A DNA stretch of 64,000 nt from Bifidobacterium simiiventris (GTDB lineage Bacteria; Actinomycetota; Actinomycetes; Actinomycetales; Bifidobacteriaceae): NCBI RefSeq assembly GCF_019331715.1, contig NZ_JAHBBG010000009.1:1-64000 (forward strand), read 5' to 3'. The position numbers and the translations under genes were made by a program. The notes beneath the pieces were generated by a model. The model worked only from the letters and a program-made list of their open reading frames with translations, was not told the DNA's origin and searched no databases. This document shows, one piece after another, positions 15,286-24,178 of the stretch (positions are counted from its first letter, which is position 1; each line of letters opens with the position of its first letter).

Positions 15286-16826
15286 GGCATCCTCCAATGG
15301 CGTCCATCGCGGGCGAGCATCTCATCGGCCTCTTCCGGTCCCCACGTACCTGCGCGGTACGGCTGCGGCTGGCCGAGCGTCGACCAGAAGTCCTCGATCG
15401 GATCGAGGATCTCCCAGCTCAGGTCGACCTCCTTGGTCGTCGGGAACAGCGGCGGATCGCCGAGCAACACGTCCAGAATCAACCGTTCGTACGCTTCCGG
15501 CGACGATTCGGTGAACGAACGGCCGTAACTGAAGTCCATCGACACGTCACGCACCTCCATCGACGTGCCGCCCGGCACCTTCGCGCCGAACCGCATCGTC
15601 ACGCCCTCGTCGGGCTGCACACGGATCACGATCGCGTTCTTGCCGAGCTCGCGCGTCGCCGTCGACTCGAACGGCAGGTGCGGCGCGCGCTTGAACACGA
15701 CCGCGATCTCGGTCACGCGCTTGCCCAGACGCTTGCCGGTACGCAGATAGAACGGCACGCCGGCCCAGCGGCGCGTATCGAGATCGAGCCGGATCGCCGC
15801 GTACGTTTCGGTCGTGGACGACGGGTCGATGCCCTTCTCCTCCAAGTAGCCGACGACCTCGTGCGAGCCCTGCCAGCCGGCCGCGTACTGTCCTCGGGCG
15901 GTGTGCGCGGCCAGATCGCGCGGCAGACGGACCGCGGAGAGGATCTTCGTCTTCTCGGCGATCAAATCGGACGCGGCGAACGAGACCGGCTCCTCCATCG
16001 CGGTGAGCGCAAGCAGCTGCAGCAGGTGGTTCTGGATGATGTCGCGGGCCGCGCCGATGCCGTCGTAGTAGCCGGCACGACCGGCGACGCCGATGTCCTC
16101 GGCCATCGTGATCTGCACATGGTCGACGTAGTTCGCGTTCCAGATCGGCTCGTACATCGCGTTCGCGAAGCGCAGCGCAAGGATGTTCTGCACGGTCTCC
16201 TTGCCGAGATAGTGGTCGATGCGGAACACGCTCGACGGGTCGAACACCTCGGAGACGACGCGGTCGAGCTCCTTCGCGCTTTCGAGATCATGGCCGAACG
16301 GCTTCTCGATGATCACGCGACGCCACGCGCCCTCGGAAGAGCGCGACAGGCCGCAGTCGGCCAGCTGACGCGCCACAATCGGGAACGCGCGCGGCGGCAC
16401 CGACATGTAGAACGCATGGTTGCCGCGCGTGCCGCGGTCGCGGTCGAGTTCGGCAACCGTGTTCGACAGCCGCTCGAACGCCTTCGGATCGTCGAACGTG
16501 CCCTGCACGAAGCGGATGCCGGCCGCCAGCTGCGTCCACGTGGACTCCTTGAACGGGGTACGGCAGTGCGCGATCACGTTCTCGCGCACGAAATCCTTGA
16601 AATGGTCCTCGGTCCAGTCGCGGCGGGCGAAGCCGGTCAGGCCGAAGCTCGGCGGCAGGAGGCCTCGGTTGGCGAGGTCGTAGATGGCGGGCAGCAGCTT
16701 CTTGCGTGACAGGTCGCCGGTCACGCCGAAGATCACGATGCTGCACGGGCCTGCGATGCGCGGCAGACGTAGGTCGCGCGGGTCGCGCAGTGGGTTGACC
16801 CACTCGGTTGGTGTTGAATCGCTCAT
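15282..16826 (-). CDS. zwf: Glucose-6-phosphate 1-dehydrogenase
   Basis: The 514-residue enzyme oxidises glucose 6-phosphate to 6-phosphogluconolactone with NADP+, the entry of the oxidative pentose-phosphate pathway. The cofactor motif is IFGVTGDLSRKKLLPAI near residues 27-43. The active-site signature RIDHYLGKETVQN lies near residue 205, and EKPFGHD just before it. Length is normal. The ATG at 16826 follows AGGA by eight bases; the open frame runs much further upstream only because that strand lacks stops and it encodes no related protein there. It heads zwf-opcA-pgl. Confidence 0.97.
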   Translation of the reverse strand: MSDSTPTEWVNPLRDPRDLRLPRIAGPCSIVIFGVTGDLSRKKLLPAIYDLANRGLLPPSFGLTGFARRDWTEDHFKDFVRENVIAHCRTPFKESTWTQLAAGIRFVQGTFDDPKAFERLSNTVAELDRDRGTRGNHAFYMSVPPRAFPIVARQLADCGLSRSSEGAWRRVIIEKPFGHDLESAKELDRVVSEVFDPSSVFRIDHYLGKETVQNILALRFANAMYEPIWNANYVDHVQITMAEDIGVAGRAGYYDGIGAARDIIQNHLLQLLALTAMEEPVSFAASDLIAEKTKILSAVRLPRDLAAHTARGQYAAGWQGSHEVVGYLEEKGIDPSSTTETYAAIRLDLDTRRWAGVPFYLRTGKRLGKRVTEIAVVFKRAPHLPFESTATRELGKNAIVIRVQPDEGVTMRFGAKVPGGTSMEVRDVSMDFSYGRSFTESSPEAYERLILDVLLGDPPLFPTTKEVDLSWEILDPIEDFWSTLGQPQPYRAGTWGPEEADEMLARDGRHWRMP

Positions 16827-16945
16827 ACGAGTCATCCTAGTGGTCTCGCCGGCGGCGCGCCCGGGAGTTTCGAGCTGGGCGAAGCGGGACGATGGGGGCG
16901 GGACGATATCGGTCGCGTCGGCGATCGTCGCGACTCGCCCGCCGG

Positions 16946-17860
16946 CTATCGGCGCGAGAGCCGTTCGAGCATGCGGCCGTTGAGATGGATCTGCGAGCAC
17001 AGGATCGCGGAGAAGATCAGCACGAAGCCCATGCCGGCCGCCGCCTCGACGCGCTCGCCGTAGAACAGCACCGAGAACAGCAGACTGAACACCGTCTCCA
17101 GACACATGATGAGTGACGCCTGGGAGGGCGGTGTCACCTTGAGTCCGACGTTCTGCATGATCTGTGCGGTCATCGTCGCGCCGAAGAACAGGTAGACGAG
17201 ACACAGCAGAATGCTCGGCCGCAGCCAGGTCGCGGACGGTGCCGGCTCGGTCACGATCGCGCCGATCAGAAACAGCGTGCCGGCCGTCATGAACTGCGCG
17301 AACGTGAGCGCCACCGGGTGGATCACCCGTCCGAACTTGCCCAGCCACACCAGATTGAACGAGAACACGATCGCGCACAGCAGTGTGAGCAGGTCGCCCA
17401 GTCCGATCGACATGCCGCCCAATCCGGAGCTGAGCGACACGCAGCCCACGCCGGTCAGGCACAGCACGGCGGCCACGATGTTGCGGATTGTGGGCCGCTG
17501 CTTCATGAGCAGCCACGACGTGAACGGCACGATCACGCAGTACGCGGCGGTCAGGAACGCGCTGCGGCCCGGTTCGATCATGGTCAGACCGACCGTCTGA
17601 CTGCACATCGTGCCCCAATACGTCACGCCGACCAGCAGGCCGGGCACGATGATGTGACGGTTGAGATACGGCGTGATCTGTTTGCGGAACAGGATGAACA
17701 TGATGAGCGAGGCGGCCAACAGGCGGATGGCCATGAGCCACTGCGGCGGGACGACGGTCATCGCGACCTTCGCGGTCGGGTAGCTGCCGCCCCAGAGCAT
17801 CGCGCATGCGAGCAGCATGAGCTTGCCGATGGTGGGGGAGAGCTGGAACTTGCGCGTCAT
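16946..17860 (-). CDS. EamA/DMT superfamily transporter
   Basis: The 304-residue protein has ten hydrophobic helices in two repeated EamA halves (about residues 12-145 and 160-295). The first starts LACAMLWGGSYPTAKVA and the second includes FFGATMTAQIMQNVGLKVTPPSQASLI. Such permeases usually export amino acids, sugars or metabolites from the cell. AAGGAG precedes the ATG at 17860; upstream reading frame is not hydrophobic and is excluded. It lies upstream of zwf with a 119-base gap that shows no clear terminator. It is divergent from the ROK regulator across a region with a repeated 19-base motif, which may control it. Confidence 0.88.
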   Translation of the reverse strand: MTRKFQLSPTIGKLMLLACAMLWGGSYPTAKVAMTVVPPQWLMAIRLLAASLIMFILFRKQITPYLNRHIIVPGLLVGVTYWGTMCSQTVGLTMIEPGRSAFLTAAYCVIVPFTSWLLMKQRPTIRNIVAAVLCLTGVGCVSLSSGLGGMSIGLGDLLTLLCAIVFSFNLVWLGKFGRVIHPVALTFAQFMTAGTLFLIGAIVTEPAPSATWLRPSILLCLVYLFFGATMTAQIMQNVGLKVTPPSQASLIMCLETVFSLLFSVLFYGERVEAAAGMGFVLIFSAILCSQIHLNGRMLERLSRR

Positions 17861-18003
17861 TGCCGGATGCTCCTTTTGCGTGGCCGATGGTTGCGGGTAT
17901 CGATGCCGGTTGACAGACATCGATAAACCCGCCAACAGCTTAGTGTGGCGCACGGTCAATCGGCGGATGCGCGGTGATGTGCGTGTCGGCTGCCGCTGCC
18001 TGT

Positions 18004-18136
18004 GCATACGCGCGTTTGCATGGGGTGAAATTCGGCTCGAAAGATGGGGTTTTCGGGTTACATGCGATGTGATGGGAGCATTGAGGGGGCATTGGATGAT
18101 GCGGATGTGGCCGTTGCGCATACGCGCGTTTGCATG
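18004..18136. repeat. Two copies of a 19-bp direct repeat in a divergent promoter
   Basis: GCATACGCGCGTTTGCATG is present at 18004-18022 and 18118-18136, 114 bases apart in the same orientation. Both lie in the 418-base gap between the EamA transporter and the ROK regulator. Two exact copies this long are unlikely by chance, and a shared regulator site is a reasonable guess. The gap contains no gene. Confidence 0.6.
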
Positions 18137-18222
18137 AGAGGGGATTCGGATGCGCGCACAGGGAGGACGACACGCCGCGAACATATAGTAAAATCATTGT
18201 ACGAAGCGATGCGGTGTACCGT

Positions 18223-18246
18223 GTTGCATACGTTATCATGCGCAAC
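18223..18246. promoter_or_regulatory. Inverted-repeat operator candidate before the ROK gene
   Basis: GTTGC (18223-18227) and GCAAC (18242-18246) form an inverted repeat separated by 14 bases, placed 32 bases before the ROK start codon. ROK repressors often bind their own promoters, so this may be an autoregulatory site. The support is the position and symmetry only. Confidence 0.35.
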
Positions 18247-18278
18247 CCAGTGCGCTTGCGAGGAAGGAGGCGGCCCCG

Positions 18279-19508
18279 ATGCCGGTGTCCAAAAGCATCA
18301 ATCAGGACGATCTGCGCAACCACAACCTGTCCGTGGTGCTGTCCACGATGGCCCGGTCCCGCACGCCGCTCAGCCGCGCCGAACTTGCGAAACAGACCGG
18401 TCTGACGAAAGCCACGCTCTCGCTGCTGAGCGACATCCTGCTCAAGAACGGGGTGATCCGCCAGCTTGAGCCGGCCGCCGGTGTGTCATATGGCCGGCCG
18501 AGCACGCCGCTCGCGTTCCGTCCGGGCCGTTGGGCCGGCATCGGCATGCAGATCAACACTGACGGCTACGGCTACACCGTGCTCGACCTCGACGGCTCCG
18601 TCGTGGCCAGCGACTGGCACGACCGCGCAATGGACGACGTGAATCCCGACGAGATCTTTGCCAAACTGGACGAGATGATGCGGCCGGTCGAGGAACAGCT
18701 TGCCAACGACGGCTATGTGGTGGCCGGCGCCCAGCTGGCGCTGCCCGGACTCGTGTCCACCGGCAACCGTCTGCTCATTGCGCGCAACTTCGGTTGGCGC
18801 GACATCGACCTGAACCGGTATGCGGTGATCGAACGGCTCGGTGCGGTGGCCGACAACGAGGCCGCGCTCGCCGCGATCGCGCAGATCCCCGGATACGCGA
18901 CGCAGCGCCCGGCGGAGGATTGGCCGGTCGCGTCGTCCGACTCGTTCGTGTATGTCTCCACGGATGTCGGCATCGGTGGTGCATACGTTCGCGAAGGGCA
19001 GGTCGTGCGCGGCGACCACGGGTTCGCCGGCGAGATCGGCCACATGTGCGTCGACGTGCACGGCACACGATGCCGGTGCGGACGTCACGGATGCCTGGAA
19101 ATGTACGCAGGACGGCGCGCGGTGATGATCGCGTCCGGCCTGGCCGATGCGGATCACGCGGCCGGCACCGACCTACCGCGGCAGTTGGTCGCCGCGTGGC
19201 ATGGCGGCAACACGACCGCCGTGCTCGCCGTTGAGGACGCGATGGCGGCGATGGCTGCGGCGATCGCGTCGACCGTGAACATCGTCGACATGAGCAATGT
19301 GATCGTCGGCGGATTGTGGAGCGAGTTCGGTGACAACCTGCGCGCCGACCTCGAACGACGCGTGCAGTCGCAGATCCTCGCCCGCGACGTGGTGCGCGTC
19401 AAGCTCATGTTCCCGCCACTGACCGGGCATCCGGCCATGTATGGCGCGGCCGTGATGGGTCTGCACAACCTCGTGCACAACCCGATGCGCTTCCTCACCG
19501 TCGAGTGA
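18279..19508 (+). CDS. ROK family transcriptional regulator (NagC/XylR type)
   Basis: The 409-residue protein has an N-terminal winged helix (about residues 15-75; SRAELAKQTGLTKATLSLL) followed by a sugar-kinase-like ROK domain. The zinc-binding motif is CRCGRHGCLE near residue 265, and the second phosphate loop region is VSTDVGIGGAYV. The kinase-like domain usually senses a sugar rather than phosphorylating one. AAGGAGG precedes the ATG by ten bases. A hairpin shared with trxA ends the gene. The target genes are unknown; the divergent EamA transporter and zwf cluster are the nearest candidates. Confidence 0.9.
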   Translation: MPVSKSINQDDLRNHNLSVVLSTMARSRTPLSRAELAKQTGLTKATLSLLSDILLKNGVIRQLEPAAGVSYGRPSTPLAFRPGRWAGIGMQINTDGYGYTVLDLDGSVVASDWHDRAMDDVNPDEIFAKLDEMMRPVEEQLANDGYVVAGAQLALPGLVSTGNRLLIARNFGWRDIDLNRYAVIERLGAVADNEAALAAIAQIPGYATQRPAEDWPVASSDSFVYVSTDVGIGGAYVREGQVVRGDHGFAGEIGHMCVDVHGTRCRCGRHGCLEMYAGRRAVMIASGLADADHAAGTDLPRQLVAAWHGGNTTAVLAVEDAMAAMAAAIASTVNIVDMSNVIVGGLWSEFGDNLRADLERRVQSQILARDVVRVKLMFPPLTGHPAMYGAAVMGLHNLVHNPMRFLTVE

Positions 19509-19514
19509 ATACGA

Positions 19515-19545
19515 AAGCGGCCGACCAAAGTATGGTCGGCCGCTT
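19515..19545. terminator. Bidirectional terminator between ROK gene and trxA
   Basis: AAGCGGCCGACCA (19515-19527) and TGGTCGGCCGCTT (19533-19545) are perfectly complementary over 13 bases with a 5-base loop. It lies between two convergent genes, 7 bases after one stop and 31 before the other. Confidence 0.8.
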
Positions 19546-19575
19546 GCCATGCCGCAAAACCGTTGCCCGTCTATG

Positions 19576-19923
19576 TCACTGCGCGTCGTCGGCCGCGGAC
19601 ACGTCGAGCTTCTTGGCCTGCTCGATCAGATCGTCGAGATCGGAGGCGCGCAGTGCGCCGGCCTGCTTGAACACGACCTGACCGTTCTTCGCGATGAGCA
19701 GCGTCGGTACCGCCTGGATACCGGCCGCCGCGGCCAGATCCTGGTTCGCGTCGATATCCACCTTGCCGAACACGATATCCGGGTTCTCGTTGCTGGCCTG
19801 TTCGAAGATCGGGCCGAACGCGCGGCACGGTCCGCACCACGTCGCCCAGAAATCAACGAACACCAGCTCGTTGTCGTTCAGCGTCTTCTCGAAATCCTGC
19901 GTGTTGAGCGCGACGGTCGCCAT
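19576..19923 (-). CDS. trxA: Thioredoxin
   Basis: The 115-residue protein has the active-site WCGPC at Cys30/Cys33, an upstream FVDFWATWC strand, and the conserved cis-proline turn (AVPTLL, about residue 73). It reduces protein disulfides in the cytoplasm using electrons from thioredoxin reductase or a related donor. GGAAGGA precedes the ATG. No reductase gene adjoins it. The gap of 242 bases to the divergent DUF4916 gene shows no further gene. Confidence 0.96.
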   Translation of the reverse strand: MATVALNTQDFEKTLNDNELVFVDFWATWCGPCRAFGPIFEQASNENPDIVFGKVDIDANQDLAAAAGIQAVPTLLIAKNGQVVFKQAGALRASDLDDLIEQAKKLDVSAADDAQ

Positions 19924-20165
19924 GCTCGATCCTTCCCTTATCCAAACTCCTGCTCGCAGCCGTCATGCCGGACCAGCACGCTGCCCGCGAACGTTTCCAT
20001 AACAGACAATAGTTGAACCCCAGCATCTCAGCAGAGCGGAACAACTTCCACTGTGAGCCGAATCCGGCAGGAACCCCGGCACTCGAACGGTGCGGGCCCT
20101 GCGAAACCAGGCCGACGCGCCCGAACATGCGCGTTCCGTTACGCGGCCGGGGTGATAATGAGGGT

Positions 20166-20792
20166 ATGCCAGTCTTGAATGATGAAGTGCCCGACGAGGG
20201 CGATTTCGACGCGGGACGCCGCCGCGGCGAGTTCGACAACATCACGCCTGAGGATTTCATCCGCGGCACGGGCCACGGCAACCCACCCGGATGGCTTGGC
20301 CGTGCGGACATTGAGCGGGCGCGGCGGCAGATACCGATCACGTACGTGGAGATCGTGCCGGTGCGCACCGACGAACTCGGCCGTGTCGCGCAGGTCGGCT
20401 CGCTACTGCGCGTGGCCGACGACGGGTCGATCGAGCGCACGCTGATCACCGGCCGTGTGCTGTTCCATGAGACGTTGCGCGAGGCGATCGCCCGCAACGT
20501 GGCCAAGGATCTGGGCGACATCGCGCTGCCGGTGCTGCCGCAAAGCCTGCAGCCGTTCTGTGTGGCCGAGTTCTTCCCCACGCCCGGCATGAGCGAGTAT
20601 TACGATCCGCGTCAGCACGCGATCGCGCTGTGCTACGTGGTGCCGATCGCCGGCGACTGTAAGCCTCAGGACGAGACACTCGACGTGGAATGGGTCGATC
20701 CGTCGAGCGATGTGATGGACACGTTCATCGAACAGATGGTCAACGGTCATGGCGACATCGTGCGCCGCGCACTGGCTTGGCTGGGCGACTGA
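20166..20792 (+). CDS. DUF4916 (Nudix-like) protein
   Basis: The 208-residue product matches what I know of the actinobacterial DUF4916 family: GNPPGWLGRADIERARRQIP, then ITYVEIVPVRTDELGRV, GRVLFHETLREAIARN, and DPRQHAIALCYVVP. The family has a Nudix-like fold, but its biochemical role is not established. The Nudix catalytic box is not recognisable here. The ATG at 20166 begins an acidic leader (NDEVPDEGDFD); a longer frame upstream has no ribosome binding site and poor codon character. It heads a run of four plus-strand genes up to ddl. Confidence 0.8.
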   Translation: MPVLNDEVPDEGDFDAGRRRGEFDNITPEDFIRGTGHGNPPGWLGRADIERARRQIPITYVEIVPVRTDELGRVAQVGSLLRVADDGSIERTLITGRVLFHETLREAIARNVAKDLGDIALPVLPQSLQPFCVAEFFPTPGMSEYYDPRQHAIALCYVVPIAGDCKPQDETLDVEWVDPSSDVMDTFIEQMVNGHGDIVRRALAWLGD

Positions 20793-20878
20793 ACTGCTGA
20801 GCGCCGTACTGGATGCACGGCACGCGCAGGATGATACGGGATTACTGATACGGGATTACTGAATCAAGGCGATATGTC

Positions 20879-21733
20879 ATGACGATTGAACTGAAGAACA
20901 ACGTGTACCGTGCGGGGAACGGCTCAGCGGCACCGCTGGTGCTCGTCCACGCGTTCCCGGTCGACCACCGCATGTGGGACGACTGCGCGGCCGAGATCAT
21001 CCGGCAGGCCGACGCGGCCGGCATGCCAGCGTTCGCAGTATGGGCGCCGGATATGCCCGGTGCCGGCGAAGGGCCGATTCCGAGTGACGCCGAGTCGGGC
21101 GGCCGTGCCGCGGACGGCGCGTACGATCATGCGCTTGACCTGCTGGCCGATGCGTACGTCGGCCTGCTGCACAAGGCCGGTTACCGGCGTGCGGTGTGGG
21201 CTGGACTGTCGATGGGCGGCTATGTGATCCTCGACATCCAGCGTCGGCACCCGGGCGCGGTGGCCGGATTCGCGATGTGCGACACGAAGGGTGACGCGGA
21301 CACGCCGGCGCAACGGGCGAACCGCGTGCGCGTGGCCGATACGTGCGAGCGTTCGCAGTCGGTCGAGCCGGTCATGCACTTTGCCGATGCGGACGAAACC
21401 GATTCGAGCTTCAAGCGGTCCGAGGCCGGCAAGGCGCTGTTTGCACGGTGGATCCGCGAGCAGCGTCCGGAGGGCATCGCATGGCGGCAGCGCATGGCCG
21501 CAGGTCGGCCCGACCTCAACGACCAGCTGCCGCTTGTCAATGCGCCTGCCGCCGTGGTCTGCGGCGATAAGGACCCGTTCGCCGACGAGACGCGCATGCG
21601 TTCGATTGCTGACGCGATGACCGGCACGGAGACGGCCTACACGCTGGTGGACGACTGCGGCCATTTCAGCGCGGTCGAGCACCCGGACACCGTGGCCGCC
21701 GCGCTCGTATCGCTGATGCGACGGGCCTTGTGA
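20879..21733 (+). CDS. Alpha/beta-fold hydrolase
   Basis: The 284-residue protein has the nucleophile elbow GLSMGG with Ser111, an oxyanion region LVHAFPVDHRMWDD near residues 22-35, an acid residue in CGDKDPF (Asp231), and His261 in CGHFSAVEHP. This is a complete Ser-Asp-His triad of a soluble esterase, lactonase or peptidase type enzyme. The substrate cannot be assigned. It lies 36 bases before nudC and 86 bases after the DUF4916 gene, so the three may be co-transcribed. The ribosome binding site (CAAGGC) is weak. Confidence 0.88.
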   Translation: MTIELKNNVYRAGNGSAAPLVLVHAFPVDHRMWDDCAAEIIRQADAAGMPAFAVWAPDMPGAGEGPIPSDAESGGRAADGAYDHALDLLADAYVGLLHKAGYRRAVWAGLSMGGYVILDIQRRHPGAVAGFAMCDTKGDADTPAQRANRVRVADTCERSQSVEPVMHFADADETDSSFKRSEAGKALFARWIREQRPEGIAWRQRMAAGRPDLNDQLPLVNAPAAVVCGDKDPFADETRMRSIADAMTGTETAYTLVDDCGHFSAVEHPDTVAAALVSLMRRAL

Positions 21734-21769
21734 ACGACCGTCGGTGATTGCGAAAGGAAGTCTGATTTC

Positions 21770-22876
21770 ATGTTTTCACCATTGGCGCTGACCCAGGCGC
21801 TTCCATTCCTGCCGCTCGCACAGGGCGACATCGACTATCAGACCGAACGTCGTGGCGAGGACGGCCTGATCGACTCGCTGCTGAACGAACCGAGCACCAA
21901 GGTCATCCTCACGCGCGGCGGCCGTATTGCCGTTCCCAAAGGACAGGGCGGCATCGTCGACTATGAGAACGTGCGCATGCGACTTGCAACACTGCCCGGC
22001 GCATACGTTCGCAGCGAACTGGCATCCCACCCGGCCGCCGTCGCCATGTTCCTCGGCAGCTACGGCGGCGAACGCAACGAGCACGTCATCGTCATCGACA
22101 TCACCCGCGTCGAACCGGCCACGCCGGCCGGTCAATCACCGGCTGCGGTCCCCGACTCTGCCGGAACCGGCGCGGACGATGCGTTCGATGAACACGACGA
22201 CGAATCGACGTCCCGTCCGTCCGCCAAACCGAGTCTGCTCGAACAGGCCGTCACCCGCTTTGACTGGGTCGATCTGCGCGGATTCGCGCCGCACGCCACC
22301 GCTCGCGAGGCAGGCCAGGCCACGAGTGCGATCTCGCTGAGCATCTGGCACACGCGCCAGCGGTTCTGCCCGACCTGCGGTGCGCCGGTCGAAACGGCGA
22401 TGGGCGGCTGGGCGCAGCGTTGCACGAACGACGCCGACGGTCGCCGACTATTGTTCCCGCGCGTCGAACCGGCCGTGATCACCGCGATCGTGGATGGCGA
22501 CGATCGGCTGCTGCTCCAGCACAACGTCGCATGGAAGGACTCGCGGCTGTACTCGGTGTCGGCGGGATTCGTCGAGGCAGGCGAGAACCTCGAGCACGCG
22601 GTGCGCCGCGAAGCCAAGGAGGAGGTCGGGTTGACGCTCGGCGCGGTCAAGTATCTCGGTTCGCAGCCGTGGCCGTTCCCCGCCTCGCTCATGATGGCGT
22701 TCAAGGCGCAGGCCGTCACCGTCGACGTACACGTGGACGGCGAGGAGACGATGACCGCGCGGTGGGTCACGCGTGACGAATACACGAACGAACTCGTGAC
22801 GGGCCGCATGGTCGCGCCGGGCAAGGCCACGATCGCTCGGTACATGATCGAGGAGTGGTACGGGCGCGAGTTGTGA
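21770..22876 (+). CDS. nudC: NAD+/NADH diphosphatase NudC-type Nudix hydrolase
   Basis: The 368-residue protein cleaves NAD(H), and possibly NAD-capped RNA, to nicotinamide mononucleotide and AMP. The Nudix box GFVEAGENLEHAVRREAKEE with following VGL lies near residues 265-287. The NudC-specific SQPWPFPASLM follows about 18 residues later. A zinc ribbon precedes the box, but only three Cys are visible (FCPTCGAP and RCTNDADG), where NudC enzymes usually have four. An acidic variable stretch (residues about 125-155, DDAFDEHDDEST) is family-atypical. AAGGAAG precedes the start. It is co-oriented with ddl, 98 bases downstream. Confidence 0.9.
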   Translation: MFSPLALTQALPFLPLAQGDIDYQTERRGEDGLIDSLLNEPSTKVILTRGGRIAVPKGQGGIVDYENVRMRLATLPGAYVRSELASHPAAVAMFLGSYGGERNEHVIVIDITRVEPATPAGQSPAAVPDSAGTGADDAFDEHDDESTSRPSAKPSLLEQAVTRFDWVDLRGFAPHATAREAGQATSAISLSIWHTRQRFCPTCGAPVETAMGGWAQRCTNDADGRRLLFPRVEPAVITAIVDGDDRLLLQHNVAWKDSRLYSVSAGFVEAGENLEHAVRREAKEEVGLTLGAVKYLGSQPWPFPASLMMAFKAQAVTVDVHVDGEETMTARWVTRDEYTNELVTGRMVAPGKATIARYMIEEWYGREL

Positions 22877-22974
22877 AGACTCGAGACGAAGCGTGGGAAC
22901 CGTTGCGCGGCACGACCATCGGGGCTAGTAGTCTTATGCCCCAGTATTGTTCCATGGAACGGTAAAGGAAGAAC

Positions 22975-24114
22975 ATGACCAAGAAGCGCATTGTGGTAAT
23001 GTACGGCGGCAAGGCCGACGAGCATTCGATCTCTTGCATCTCGACCGCCGGTGTGCTGAAGGCGCTCGACACCGACAAGTTCGAGCCGATTCCGGTCGGC
23101 ATCACCAAGGCCGGCCAGTGGATCGTGGACGGCGAGGACCCGCGCGGCTGGGATCTGAATGGTTCCGCGCTGCCGACCGTCGAGAAGACCGCCTCCTCGC
23201 GCGACGTCGTGCTCGACGTGGCGCTCGGGCAGGACGGCTTCTTCGCGCGCAACGCGGACGGCACGCTGGAATCGCTCGGCCACATCGACGCCGTGTTCCC
23301 GGTGCTGCACGGTCCGTTCGGCGAGGACGGCACGATCCAGGGCCTGTTCGAGATGATGAACGTTCCGTACGTCGGCTGCGGCGTGCTCGCGTCCGCCACG
23401 TGCATGGACAAGCATTACACGAAGGTGCTGCTGGCGGCCGCCGGCATCCCGGTCGCGCCCGGCATCACGCTCGACGCGCGCGGCTTCGACCAGGCGACCA
23501 AGTTCGCGGCGAACGGCGAGGCCATCCTCGCGCAGGTCGAGGCGGCGGGCCTTCAGTACCCGCTGTTCGTCAAGCCGTCGCGCGCCGGCTCCAGCTTCGG
23601 CGTGACCAAGGTCGAGCACGAGGGCGACGCGGCCGAACTCGCCGCCGCCGTGTTCGAGGCCAGCCACCACGACTGGCGCATCCTGGTCGAACAGGGCATC
23701 GACGCGCGCGAGATCGAATGCGCGGTGCTGTGCCCGAAGGCCGGCGAGGAGCCGAAGGCCAGCTGGCCGGGCGAGATCGTGCTCGACAAGCGCGCTGGCG
23801 GCGACGACCAGTTCTACGATTTCGACAGCAAATACATGGACGCCAGCGCCTCGCACGTCGAGGTGCCGGCCAACCTGCCCGACGAACTGCTCGAGCGCGT
23901 GCGCGAGATCGCGGTGCGCGGTTTCAAGGCAGTCGACGGCGCGGGCCTGAGCCGTGTGGACACGTTCGTGACCCCGGACGGCGACGTGATGATCAACGAG
24001 ATCAACACCATGCCCGGTTTCACGCCGATCTCCATGTACCCGAAGGCGTGGGAGGCCACCGGCGTGAGCTACACCGACCTCATCACCACCCTCATCGAAG
24101 GCGTACTGCGCTGA
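22975..24114 (+). CDS. ddl: D-alanine--D-alanine ligase
   Basis: The 379-residue ATP-grasp enzyme joins two D-alanines for peptidoglycan precursors in the cytoplasm. Visible landmarks are VVMYGGKADEHSISCIS at the N-terminus, HGPFGEDGTIQGL near residue 110, PLFVKPSRAGSSFGVTKV near residue 195, and the metal-binding MINEINTMPGFTP near residue 340. Length is normal for the longer (actinobacterial and VanA-like) branch. AAAGGAAG precedes the ATG. A near-perfect hairpin closes the transcript 14 bases after the stop. Confidence 0.96.
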   Translation: MTKKRIVVMYGGKADEHSISCISTAGVLKALDTDKFEPIPVGITKAGQWIVDGEDPRGWDLNGSALPTVEKTASSRDVVLDVALGQDGFFARNADGTLESLGHIDAVFPVLHGPFGEDGTIQGLFEMMNVPYVGCGVLASATCMDKHYTKVLLAAAGIPVAPGITLDARGFDQATKFAANGEAILAQVEAAGLQYPLFVKPSRAGSSFGVTKVEHEGDAAELAAAVFEASHHDWRILVEQGIDAREIECAVLCPKAGEEPKASWPGEIVLDKRAGGDDQFYDFDSKYMDASASHVEVPANLPDELLERVREIAVRGFKAVDGAGLSRVDTFVTPDGDVMINEINTMPGFTPISMYPKAWEATGVSYTDLITTLIEGVLR

Positions 24115-24127
24115 TTCGCGGCGCTTG

Positions 24128-24171
24128 ACGGCGAGGCCCCGTGTTCCGGTCAGAACACGGGGCCTCGCCGT
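24128..24171. terminator. Bidirectional terminator between ddl and mscS
   Basis: ACGGCGAGGCCCCGTGTTC (24128-24146) pairs perfectly with its complement ending at 24171, giving 19 base pairs with a 6-base loop. It sits exactly between two convergent genes, 7 bases from the mscS stop. Confidence 0.85.
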
Positions 24172-24178
24172 AAACGGA

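Noticed and set aside
15282-17807. A single 841-residue frame joining zwf to sequence upstream
   Set aside because: Only the last 514 codons are glucose-6-phosphate dehydrogenase. The upstream part is antisense-frame reading of the EamA gene and has no domain.
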